Below, piece after piece: positions 1 to 6,746 of a stretch of DNA of 13,053 nucleotides. Each line of letters opens with the position of its first letter. The stretch's first letter is position 1. The position numbers were made by a program, and so were the translations under genes. The stretch is from Bacillota bacterium (GTDB lineage Bacteria; Bacillota_I; Bacilli_A; RFN20; CAG-826), in NCBI GenBank assembly GCA_023396795.1, contig JAEWUY010000007.1, positions 1 through 13,053 on the forward strand, written 5' to 3'. The notes below the pieces were generated by a model. That model was not told the DNA's origin, searched no databases, and saw nothing but the letters and a program-made list of their open reading frames with translations.

Positions 1-553
1 AACGCATGAAAACAACAATCGCCATCGTAATCATCCACAAAACGGCAAACTCAAATACTTTTCGTATTGTTAAAGATGACAAAGTTATCATCATTTGTTC
101 AAGACGATTAGCTTCCTTAATTAACGCTTCGCTCATTAAAAGAATATTGCCACCTTGTTCTTCGTATAAAGACAAGACATTTAAAAACATATGATATATA
201 TCAAAGCAAAAATATTTATTCAGACTTTCGATTCGCTGACGAATTGCCAACTGTTCAAGATGAACGATTTCCTGACGAAAAGAGTTTGTGGCATTGATTG
301 TAGCGTTTTCGTAAGCTTCATTCATGGAATTGCGAATACTCATTGAAAGTAAAAATGTGTTAATAAAATTATTGCACTCATGGGCACTTTGTCTTGTTAA
401 TGCGCTCTTTTTAAGCTTTTTATTAACGAAAAGCCAAAAATACCCAACATAAGTTAGAGTCAAGCCAATAGCGAGAATGAAATTACCAGAAGAAAAATAA
501 GCCAGAACCCCTGTTATCATCGAAATAAAAAGGGCAACAATTGTTATCATCAT
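1..553 (-). CDS. TadB/TadC-like (T2SSF) inner-membrane platform protein, partial
   Basis: Reading back from position 553 gives an open frame of 184 codons that continues past the left edge, so the C-terminus is missing. The protein starts MMITIVALF and has two hydrophobic segments (about residues 3-20 and 25-44). A mainly polar helical domain follows (about 50-160), with F-I-N-T-F-L-L-S-M and later E-E-Q-G-G-N-I-L spaced as in T2SSF/GspF cytoplasmic domains. A third hydrophobic segment runs to the edge (about 168-184). In Tad and type II systems such proteins form the membrane platform turned by the secretion ATPase. The ATG overlaps the stop of the ATPase gene (ATGA), which implies translational coupling. 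The family call rests on topology, motif feel and position beside CpaF. Whether it is TadB-like or TadC-like cannot be decided from this part. Confidence 0.78.
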   Translation of the reverse strand, partial: MMITIVALFISMITGVLAYFSSGNFILAIGLTLTYVGYFWLFVNKKLKKSALTRQSAHECNNFINTFLLSMSIRNSMNEAYENATINATNSFRQEIVHLEQLAIRQRIESLNKYFCFDIYHMFLNVLSLYEEQGGNILLMSEALIKEANRLEQMMITLSSLTIRKVFEFAVLWMITMAIVVFMR

Positions 554-1614
554 ATTTTAAAAAGACTCGCGATTTCTGCCACCGCGTTTTCTTTCTCGAT
601 TAAAGCTTTTGTGTATGAGGAGAGTTGGGCGATTTCTTCTTTTGGCTTTGTAAGATCATACACCGTAATAAGCTTCTGCGTGTTGTTATCAAATTCCGCT
701 ATTGTCTGAACAAATCGCATAATTCTTCCGTTCTCATCAACGCTTTTATTCAAGTATAGAAAATAGCGAAAATGGTCTAAAATATCTTGCAGAGCTTCAT
801 CATATTTTGTTTCTTGCCCATTCATCAAAACCATCCTGACCATTCGATTAGGAATATTTTCAACGCTATGAGCATGAATTGTCGTAATAATAGGGTGACC
901 AGTCATGACTGAGTTTAAAACATCAAGCATTTCACGACCTCGACTTTCAGCAATAATGAGCCAATCAGGATGACTACGTAAGGCATTACGAATGAGTTCC
1001 TGAAAAGAACCAGACACAATATGTTCACTAACAAGCCAACTAGTTATATCAAGATGGTCATTATCACTCGCATATGTAAGTTCTTGAACATTATCAATAA
1101 TAATTACGCGACTTTGTTTGGGAAGAAGATGCAAAAGAAATTTTTGTAGTTCCGTTTTACCTGAGCCGGTTGGTCCGCCAATGACGATGGATTGCTTATT
1201 TTTAACAAGAATTTCCATTAATCGCCCTACTTCTTGAGGCATAAAAGAGCCATCGAGAGTAATGCGCGGTTTTTTTGAAGAAAGGCGCAGTGAAAAGGTC
1301 GAAGTCTTATTATTCGCATAACGTCCTAAAGAATAATGAACAGCGTTTAAACGATAACGTCCAAAACTCAAATCAAGTAAAGGGTTCGCATAGGAAAACT
1401 GTTTTTCACCTAAATTAGCGATATGGCGAAGAAAATCATGAACCCGTTCAGATGTTATTTCCAATGAACTCTTTTGCCGTCCGATATCGTTGTGCTGATA
1501 AAAAATATAGCAACCATTATAAGAAATGTCTGTGATAAGTTCTTCCTTAACGAGTTCCGCTAAAAACGACTTTTCAATAAACTCGATTAATATTTTTGAG
1601 CTTTCATTCAACAT
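550..1614 (-). CDS. cpaF: CpaF/TadA-family secretion ATPase
   Basis: A 354-residue cytoplasmic ATPase of the PilT/VirB11/CpaF superfamily, which powers pilus assembly or secretion as a hexamer. The Walker A motif GPTGSGKT is at 147-154. The Asp-box region is IIDNVQEL (172-179). The Walker B region is DWLIIAESRG (217-226), preceded by the LIRNALRSHPD arm (207-217) that matches the CpaF arginine-finger segment. The His-box is TGHPIITTIHAHS (238-250). The N-terminal part (about 1-120) matches the CpaF N-terminal domain in position and carries the F-R-L-N strand region. It is short for the family, with little before the N-domain. The Asp-box has D-N where TadA proteins usually read E-D, and Walker B has A-E-S-R-G instead of G-E-V-R-G. 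The start overlaps the previous gene by 11 bp without a clear ribosome site, and the stop overlaps the next ATG. Confidence 0.93.
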   Translation of the reverse strand: MLNESSKILIEFIEKSFLAELVKEELITDISYNGCYIFYQHNDIGRQKSSLEITSERVHDFLRHIANLGEKQFSYANPLLDLSFGRYRLNAVHYSLGRYANNKTSTFSLRLSSKKPRITLDGSFMPQEVGRLMEILVKNKQSIVIGGPTGSGKTELQKFLLHLLPKQSRVIIIDNVQELTYASDNDHLDITSWLVSEHIVSGSFQELIRNALRSHPDWLIIAESRGREMLDVLNSVMTGHPIITTIHAHSVENIPNRMVRMVLMNGQETKYDEALQDILDHFRYFLYLNKSVDENGRIMRFVQTIAEFDNNTQKLITVYDLTKPKEEIAQLSSYTKALIEKENAVAEIASLFKI

Positions 1615-2014
1615 GGTTTTTGATTGTAAATGTCAAACTATTTTCGTAATACATTTCTCCCGTGATTTTCGTTTTTAAAGCAATTGATACGCCATCATAA
1701 TGCTGATTAAAAAAATCTTCGTTACCATCGGTGTCAAAATAGAAAAAGGAAAGAGCATACGATGATACATATTTATCAAGGTTGATTGTAAAATAATCTT
1801 TCGTTTTCTCCTCAAGATAAGTAATATCAAAAAACGGTTTTTCAAAGGTGTGTTGATCAATGATTACAACGGAGTTTTCGATAATCCCTTTAGGCAACAA
1901 TAAAAAGGTACGATTAACCCCACTAAGGCGATAAGAAAAAAAGAAACCCGACAGTACAATATAAAAAGTAAGAACGCCTAACCAAACATTCATCATAAAG
2001 TTATCATTTCCCAT
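1604..2014 (-). CDS. Single-pass membrane protein of a Tad-like operon
   Basis: Not recognised by family. The protein has one N-terminal hydrophobic helix (about residues 8-28, MNVWLGVLTFYIVLSGFFF) and then a soluble domain of about 105 residues rich in Phe, Tyr, Asp and beta-type patterns, which should face outside. That layout fits a minor pilin, pseudopilin or TadE-like component. However, I see no prepilin peptidase site (G before the helix with E at +5), so this is inference. Two starts are possible: 2014 (136 residues), or the ATG at 1996 (130 residues). The second overlaps the previous stop as ATGA, the same junction style used by the platform gene, and I slightly favour it. The end overlaps the ATPase gene by 11 bp, so all three are probably co-translated. 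Confidence 0.7.
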   Translation of the reverse strand: MGNDNFMMNVWLGVLTFYIVLSGFFFSYRLSGVNRTFLLLPKGIIENSVVIIDQHTFEKPFFDITYLEEKTKDYFTINLDKYVSSYALSFFYFDTDGNEDFFNQHYDGVSIALKTKITGEMYYENSLTFTIKNHVE

Positions 2015-3018
2015 TCTTCAAAAACCGTTTCGTCTTGGCAAGTTGAAGTCGAAACGCAATACATCGAATCACGGCAATTACCGATAAAGCGCAAGTAAGA
2101 GAAATAAGTAAAATCATAAATGATGGTGCTTTCATTAATTCCGCAATTATTAATAACAATCGACATTTCTAAGTCTTTTTCGGTTTCATATTTTTCTTTG
2201 GGAAAATAAAAAGTATTCGTCGCCACAAACCCATCACGCGATGATAAAGACATCAACAATGTATCTGGGTCAACATATAAATTGACTCCATAAGTAAAGT
2301 GATAGTGATCTTCTCCGCCGTTATATATTTGTAAAGCAACATCGCGATAGCCAATGGCAATTCCCCTGTCGAGTCGTGAATAATATCCGTAATCATCTTT
2401 AATTCGTAATACCGCTGTGCTGTAGGAAAAATTGTTCTCCGATGTAAAAAACAAATTATCTAAATCCAAATGATGATAATATTCATTTTCTATGATTGGG
2501 TTAAAACCATAAAAACAGAAGTAATCACGTTTTTTTGTAAGAATGCCACTAGACAAGGTGATATCGTTATGCGGCGAAGCATATTCTGTTAGGTTATCTT
2601 GGCCGGGACGAACCACCGCTTTTGTTTTATAAAAAGCATCAACACTAATTGACTTTGTTATTTTATTCATCGTTGCTTCAAAACTAATATTGTTAGGTCC
2701 TTCACTTAACAAACCACCATCTAAAACAACAACTCTTTGCAAATCACTAATACCCATGTCGACATTTGCGTAATCTTGAAATATAAGTAAAGGAATCGGA
2801 AACTGCTGGTTTTGCAAAAAAACGTTGAAATGAACTACTTCTCCGCCACGGAGTGATGAAACACGATAAACAAAAGTTACCTCCTGATTTTCTTGAGCTT
2901 CTAATGGGCTGATATGAAAGGACATCCACCCAGTTAAGCTCGGAAAATCCACAGCAAGACATGAGGCAATTAAGGGTAAGCTTAAAACAATCGCGAGTAA
3001 TTTATTGCGTTTTTTCAT
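1993..3018 (-). CDS. Probable surface lipoprotein of a Tad-like operon
   Basis: A 341-residue protein of unknown family. It starts MKKRNKLLAI, followed by a hydrophobic core and L-I-A-S-C with Cys at residue 20. This is a good lipobox, so it is probably lipid-anchored on the outer face of the membrane. The mature part is rich in Tyr, Phe, Asn and alternating beta-type patterns. The last 60 residues hold four Cys (N-N-C, G-N-C, M-Y-C, T-C), which could pair as disulfides outside the cell. The ATG lies only 2 bp after the stop of the HTH-like gene and has no good ribosome site of its own, so it is probably coupled to it. The overlap with the following gene is 22 bp or 4 bp, depending on that gene's start. 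Its place upstream of the secretion ATPase suggests a structural or exported part of the machine, but I do not know the function. Confidence 0.75.
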   Translation of the reverse strand: MKKRNKLLAIVLSLPLIASCLAVDFPSLTGWMSFHISPLEAQENQEVTFVYRVSSLRGGEVVHFNVFLQNQQFPIPLLIFQDYANVDMGISDLQRVVVLDGGLLSEGPNNISFEATMNKITKSISVDAFYKTKAVVRPGQDNLTEYASPHNDITLSSGILTKKRDYFCFYGFNPIIENEYYHHLDLDNLFFTSENNFSYSTAVLRIKDDYGYYSRLDRGIAIGYRDVALQIYNGGEDHYHFTYGVNLYVDPDTLLMSLSSRDGFVATNTFYFPKEKYETEKDLEMSIVINNCGINESTIIYDFTYFSYLRFIGNCRDSMYCVSTSTCQDETVFEEWEMITL

Positions 3019-3020
3019 TT

Positions 3021-3368
3021 TTATTCTAAAGAGTCGAGAAATTTACAGATGGCCGTTCTTTTTAGGCGATAGTATGTTGAAGTTGAATAAAGTTCAACCC
3101 ACCAAAACTTGTAATTATTGAAGAAAAAATCGTTATTAATGATGCGCCGTGAATCGAGATCTAAGCTTTTAAAGGCTGCTTCGATTTTAGCAACATACAA
3201 TTTATTTACTTCGTTTCCTCGGTATTCCATTGAAGTATGAGCCATATTCAGATTCGCATGCCCATTACGCAAACTGCTCGCGTCAAGAGCTTTAAAATAT
3301 AAACGGGCCACTTCATTCGTTTCCTTGCATAAATTACGAAACTTTGCCGTGTTTCTTCGTCTGATCAA
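3021..3368 (-). CDS. Small HTH-like protein, first gene of the Tad-like operon
   Basis: A 115-residue basic protein beginning (M)IRRRNTAKF from a TTG start. A longer frame from a GTG at 3392 would place the perfect AGGAGG site inside the gene. From the TTG the spacing to that site is 8 bp, so TTG is the better start. The body is helical and Arg/Lys-rich. The C-terminus, with W-W-V-E-L-Y-S then S-T-Y-Y-R-L-K and A-I-C-K-F-L, resembles the recognition-helix end of sigma region 4 and of phage ArpU/RinA-type activators (S-x-S-T-Y-Y-R-x-K-x-x-A). That suggests a DNA-binding protein, possibly regulating the operon it leads, but the match is only by pattern. The stop lies 2 bp before the lipoprotein ATG. 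Confidence 0.68.
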   Translation of the reverse strand: MIRRRNTAKFRNLCKETNEVARLYFKALDASSLRNGHANLNMAHTSMEYRGNEVNKLYVAKIEAAFKSLDLDSRRIINNDFFFNNYKFWWVELYSTSTYYRLKRTAICKFLDSLE

Positions 3369-3376
3369 TTCCTTTT

Positions 3377-3382
3377 CCTCCT
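3377..3382 (-). promoter_or_regulatory. Shine-Dalgarno site that decides the TTG start at 3368
   Basis: The minus strand reads AGGAGG followed by 8 bases and TTG. It is the strongest ribosome site in the window and lies inside the longer GTG-started frame, which argues against that longer start. Confidence 0.75.
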
Positions 3383-3409
3383 TTCTCCCCACGTAAAATG
3401 TTTAAGTAA

Positions 3410-3439
3410 ATAAAATCAAAAATGATTCATATTTTTCAA
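3410..3439 (-). promoter_or_regulatory. Candidate promoter for the Tad-like operon
   Basis: The minus strand reads TTGAAA (3439-3434), 18 bases, then TTTTAT (3415-3410), about 35 bp before the TTG start. The -35 is good but the -10 matches only 4 of 6. Other AT-rich choices exist nearby. Confidence 0.3.
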
Positions 3440-3496
3440 TGGCATAACAAAAAAAGTACTATTATGGTTTTTTGTCACAGTTCCAATAAATTCTCG

Positions 3497-3516
3497 TGTC
3501 TCAATTAAATGAGACA
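3497..3516. repeat. Perfect 7-bp inverted repeat, possible operator
   Basis: TGTCTCA, six bases ATTAAA, TGAGACA. It lies about 130 bp upstream of the TTG start of the HTH-like gene and about 190 bp upstream of gmk. There is no T-run directly after the stem on either strand, so an operator is more likely than a terminator. Confidence 0.5.
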
Positions 3517-3670
3517 ATTGAAAAATAACCCTATTTATACTTCTTTGATTCGCCAAGAATGCCCCGCTTGCTCAACATAGCCAAAATGTGTAATTGCTTT
3601 AATATACAAAAGAAACAAGTAGTAATATTTTAACTTGTATATATATTTCTTTCAATCACGCCAAAAGCCC

Positions 3671-3699
3671 TTTATCTCCAAGAAACGATAACTTATAAT
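3671..3699 (+). promoter_or_regulatory. gmk promoter with consensus -10
   Basis: A perfect TATAAT lies at 3694-3699, with a weak -35 TTTATC at 3671-3676 and a 17-bp spacer. The usual start of transcription, about 7 bp beyond the -10, falls on the A of the gmk ATG at 3706. Confidence 0.65.
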
Positions 3700-3705
3700 A
3701 GCGAT

Positions 3706-4251
3706 ATGATTATCCTTGTTGGAGCTTCGGCCAGCGGAAAAACGGAAATAGCCAAAATTTTGGCGCGGAAATTTGGCATCGTCAAAGCCATAACCCACAC
3801 AACACGCAATATGCGTGAAGGTGAGAAAAATGGTGTTGATTATTTCTTTGTCAGCAAAGAAGATTTTTTAAAACTTGCCGAAGAAAAAGCCTTTGTTGAA
3901 ACAACTTTTTATAATGGGAATTACTACGGATGCTCTAAATCGCAAGTTCATGACGATAAGGCTGTAATTGTTGATCCAAATGGTTTAAAAGCTTTTTTAT
4001 CTCTCGATGATCCTCGTGTTATATCGTTTTATATTGAGGCTGATGAAAAGACGCGTTATCAACGCATGCTTAGTCGCGGTGATAGTAAAGAAAACGCAAT
4101 AATGCGTATTGAAAACGATAAAAAGGACTTCTTTCCGGAAAATGTTGGTTTTACTCATCACATCATTATTAACGAAGACAACACATTAGAAGAAGCTGCC
4201 GATATTATTTATCGAAAATATCTCGGGGCCTTAAAGATTCTTAAACGTTAA
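3706..4251 (+). CDS. gmk: Guanylate kinase
   Basis: A 181-residue enzyme of the guanylate kinase fold (GMP + ATP to GDP + ADP), acting in the cytoplasm in purine nucleotide supply. The P-loop is GASASGKT (6-13), with A-S-A-S where most have P-S-G-V/A. The GMP-binding segment H-T-T-R-N-M-R-E-G-E then G-V-D-Y-F-F-V-S (31-50) matches the family signature, as do N-Y-Y-G-C-S-K (72-78) and the lid Arg-rich stretch (about 117-134). The usual D-V-Q-G after the central strand is D-P-N-G here. At 181 residues it is somewhat short (about 190-210 is usual), mostly at the N-terminus, where only five residues precede the P-loop. No ribosome site precedes the ATG. It is the only plus-strand gene, and its end overlaps the ABC-F gene by 11 bp. 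It could be a second, divergent guanylate kinase instead of the housekeeping one. Confidence 0.88.
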   Translation: MIILVGASASGKTEIAKILARKFGIVKAITHTTRNMREGEKNGVDYFFVSKEDFLKLAEEKAFVETTFYNGNYYGCSKSQVHDDKAVIVDPNGLKAFLSLDDPRVISFYIEADEKTRYQRMLSRGDSKENAIMRIENDKKDFFPENVGFTHHIIINEDNTLEEAADIIYRKYLGALKILKR

Positions 4252-5818
4252 CTAGTTCAATAAATTCATCGTAAGTTGTGTACTTGTCATAGACAACTTT
4301 TTCTTTGATATATATGATGCGGTTAGCGACAGTACTAATTAATTCGTGATCATGCGAAGTAAAAAGAATGACGCCGCGATAGTTGATCATACCTTTATTT
4401 AAAGCTGTAATTGCCTCAAGATCGAGGTGATTAGTTGGGTCATCAAGAATAAGAAAATTTCCAGCAATCAACATCATGCGCGCCAACATTAATCGCACTC
4501 TTTCCCCACCCGATAAAACATTAACGGGTTTCAAAGCTTCTTCGCCGGAAAATAACATGCGTCCAAGCCATCCGCGTAGTGTCGTTTCGCTTTGATCTTT
4601 AGAATATGGTCGTATCCATTCAACAAGATTTTCATCATGTCCGACAAAGAAGGAAGCGTTATCGCTCGGCAAATAAGTTGTTGTAATCGTTACGCCATAA
4701 CGAAATTCACCCTTATCCTGAGTAGTTATACCACCAAGAATATCAAATAAAGTTGTTATTACTTGGCTATTATCAGCGATAAAAGCAACTTTATCGCCAC
4801 GGTTAATCGTAAAACTTACATTTTCAAAGATGCCGTTTTTACTCAAATTTTTAACTTCTAAAACATTATTGCCAACTTCTTTTTCAAATTTCCATTCGAC
4901 AAACGGATAACGGCGACTTGAAGGTTTTAAATCATCAAGAGTAATTTTTTCTAATTCTTTTTTACGGGATGTCGCTTGTTTGGATTTGGACGCGTTAGCC
5001 GAGAACCGGGCAATAAAAGTTTCCAATTCTTTGACTCGCGTTTCTTTTTTCACATTTTCGCGCTTTGATTGTTCAAGAATTAACTGGCTTGATTGATACC
5101 AAAAATCGTAGTTGCCAACATAAGAAGTGATTTTGCCATAATCCACATCAAGAATTCGTGTACACACTTTATTGAGAAAGTGACGATCATGAGAAACAAT
5201 AATGACGATATTATCAAAGTTATATAAAAAGTTTTCAAGCCATCGCGTTGCTTGAATGTCAAGGTCATTCGTGGGCTCATCTAAAATTAGTATATCGGGA
5301 TTACCAAATAAGGCTTGGGCAAGTAAAACTTTGACAATCTGACGTTGATCAAGTTCCCCCACTAACATATCTTGTGAATCATTATCAATTCCCAATGAAT
5401 TAAGAAGGGCTCGCACTTCGCTTTCGGCACCATAGCCATTTAACTCAGCATACTCAAGTTCAAGTTCAGCAGCCTTTAATCCATCGGCTTCCGAGAAATC
5501 AGGCTTTGAGTAAAGGAGGTCTCGTTCTTTTTGAATTTTAACAAGCTTTTGATGCCCTTCCAAAACAGCATCAACAACACGAAAGTTATCATAGGCATGG
5601 TGATCTTGTTTTAAAGCGGAAATTCGTTGTTTATCGGTAACAACAACTTCGCCATTGTTTGGTTCTAATTCGCCCGTTAAAATCTGCAAAAATGTTGACT
5701 TGCCGGTTCCGTTAGCCCCAATGATTCCATAGCAATTGCCCTTGTCAAAAGTCAGATTCACGTTCTTAAAAAGAACGCGCCCGCCAAATTGCAATGTAAC
5801 ATTATCAACAAGTAACAT
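4241..5818 (-). CDS. ykpA: ABC-F family ATPase, YkpA/YbiT type
   Basis: A 525-residue soluble protein with two ABC ATPase domains and no membrane segment, which is the ABC-F class that acts on ribosomes. The start is the ATG giving MLLVDNVTL. A TTG at 5842 would add eight residues that overlap the ribosome site. NBD1 has Walker A G-A-N-G-T-G-K-S-T (34-42) and L-D-E-P-T-N-D-L-D (about 179-187). NBD2 has L-S-G-G-E-R (435-440) and L-D-D-P-T-N-H-L-D (458-466). Between them lies a charged linker (about 240-305). The stretch L-R-G-W-L-G-R-M-L-F-S-G-E-E is typical of the YkpA subgroup. Two motifs are degenerate: the NBD1 signature reads G-E-L-D-Q-R-Q (154-160), and the NBD2 Walker A reads I-A-D-N-S-Q-V-I-T-T (347-356) with Ile where Lys is expected. 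The ATG lies one base after the SDR stop, so the two genes form one unit. Confidence 0.92.
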   Translation of the reverse strand: MLLVDNVTLQFGGRVLFKNVNLTFDKGNCYGIIGANGTGKSTFLQILTGELEPNNGEVVVTDKQRISALKQDHHAYDNFRVVDAVLEGHQKLVKIQKERDLLYSKPDFSEADGLKAAELELEYAELNGYGAESEVRALLNSLGIDNDSQDMLVGELDQRQIVKVLLAQALFGNPDILILDEPTNDLDIQATRWLENFLYNFDNIVIIVSHDRHFLNKVCTRILDVDYGKITSYVGNYDFWYQSSQLILEQSKRENVKKETRVKELETFIARFSANASKSKQATSRKKELEKITLDDLKPSSRRYPFVEWKFEKEVGNNVLEVKNLSKNGIFENVSFTINRGDKVAFIADNSQVITTLFDILGGITTQDKGEFRYGVTITTTYLPSDNASFFVGHDENLVEWIRPYSKDQSETTLRGWLGRMLFSGEEALKPVNVLSGGERVRLMLARMMLIAGNFLILDDPTNHLDLEAITALNKGMINYRGVILFTSHDHELISTVANRIIYIKEKVVYDKYTTYDEFIELVNV

Positions 5819-5819
5819 A

Positions 5820-6746
5820 TTATAATTTTCCTTTTTCCTCAAAAAATTGACGCGTTTTTTTGTGAATTAAGTTAGCGTTACGAGACAAGATTTTCGGAAT
5901 CTGATGATTGATTGGATATCCAGAAATAGCAAATAAACCACGTGGTAATAAATATTGCCCATGCCGCTTTTCATCCGAGGCTAATAAAACAATGCCTAAG
6001 GATGCTTTTTCGGGGTGATTCATAAACGCACTCATAAAACCACGAGCGATTTTGGAAAACCAACTTGGAAAAGAGTTTGAAGTTCCACTAACGATATTGG
6101 TCGAGGCAACACCAGGATGCATCATCGAATAATGAACGTTGCTATCTTCTTTTTTCATATATGAATAGTGATTAGCCATCATAAACTTTTTCGAAAGAGC
6201 ATATTGACGATAAAGAGTAATTTTATGTGAAGTAAAATATTGCGGTATATTTTCATATTTATAACGACGATTGGCCAATGAACCAACACAAACCACATTT
6301 ATGCTAGGCATTTTGGCAAAATACGCATTAAGTAATTCGAATAAATAAAAAGTTCCAAGATAATTTGTTCCCATCGTCAATGGAAAATCATCTTGTGTTT
6401 TCGCGCTCTTGGCAGGATGAAAAATGCCGGCATTAAAAACAAATCCATCAATCTTGGGATATTTTTCTTGTAACTCTTTTGCAAAGGTTTCGATGCTTGA
6501 AAAAGAAGCCTGGTCAAGTTGTAAAATGTCGATTTGAGCTCCTTTAACAAAATCAAGAATCGCTTGTTTGGCACTTTCAGCCCGCTTTAAACTACGGCAA
6601 GCCATAATAATATGGGCTCCTTTATATGCCAGAGCTCGAGCAGCGTAAAAACCGATGCCACTATTCGCACCAGTAATGACAATCGTTTTATGTCGACAAT
6701 CATTAACGTATTTATCTAAATATGCTTGATATTTTAAACTGACCAT
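5820..6746 (-). CDS. Short-chain dehydrogenase/reductase (SDR)
   Basis: A 308-residue NAD(P)-dependent oxidoreductase with a Rossmann fold. The cofactor motif T-G-A-N-S-G-I-G is at 25-32. A-C-R-S follows the second strand (49-52), and its Arg suggests NADP preference. N-A-G is at 105-107 and the catalytic Asn is in T-N-Y-L-G (127-131). Ser156 is in V-G-S, the catalytic pair Y-x-x-x-K is at 182-186, and M-H-P-G comes after the last catalytic strand. The overall layout resembles the retinol-dehydrogenase/WWOX-like branch, which does not fix a substrate. Its ATG lies inside the end of the 59-residue membrane protein gene (13-bp overlap), and ABC-F follows directly. I see no metabolic neighbour that points to a substrate. 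Confidence 0.9.
   Translation of the reverse strand: MVSLKYQAYLDKYVNDCRHKTIVITGANSGIGFYAARALAYKGAHIIMACRSLKRAESAKQAILDFVKGAQIDILQLDQASFSSIETFAKELQEKYPKIDGFVFNAGIFHPAKSAKTQDDFPLTMGTNYLGTFYLFELLNAYFAKMPSINVVCVGSLANRRYKYENIPQYFTSHKITLYRQYALSKKFMMANHYSYMKKEDSNVHYSMMHPGVASTNIVSGTSNSFPSWFSKIARGFMSAFMNHPEKASLGIVLLASDEKRHGQYLLPRGLFAISGYPINHQIPKILSRNANLIHKKTRQFFEEKGKL
5829..5833 (-). promoter_or_regulatory. Shine-Dalgarno site supporting the ABC-F ATG at 5818
   Basis: AAGGA on the minus strand, about 10 bases before the ATG, inside the last codons of the SDR gene. It favours 5818 over the in-frame TTG at 5842. Confidence 0.6.

Larger units (their letters stand above)
3369..3705. other. Non-coding divergent region between the Tad-like operon and gmk
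   Basis: About 335 bp without a convincing gene. It holds the candidate promoters for both flanking units. There is a perfect 7-bp inverted repeat, TGTCTCA / TGAGACA, around a 6-base centre (3497-3516). A second set of inverted repeats, ATATACAA (3602-3609) with TTGTATAT (3635-3642), nests ACAAGT (3615-3620) with ACTTGT (3633-3638). A more GC-rich patch at about 3550-3590 can be read on the minus strand as a short frame ending H-S-W-R-I-K-E-V-stop. It has no start or ribosome site, so it may be a gene remnant or chance. Confidence 0.6.

Noticed and set aside
6..194. Plus-strand frame of 62 codons at the left edge
   Set aside because: The minus strand here carries the T2SSF platform protein with sensible membrane helices, so this is a shadow.
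3509..3577. Plus-strand 22-codon frame with a C-P-A-C motif
   Set aside because: It has no ribosome site, is very short and is interrupted by a stop right after the motif. Chance is the simplest reading.
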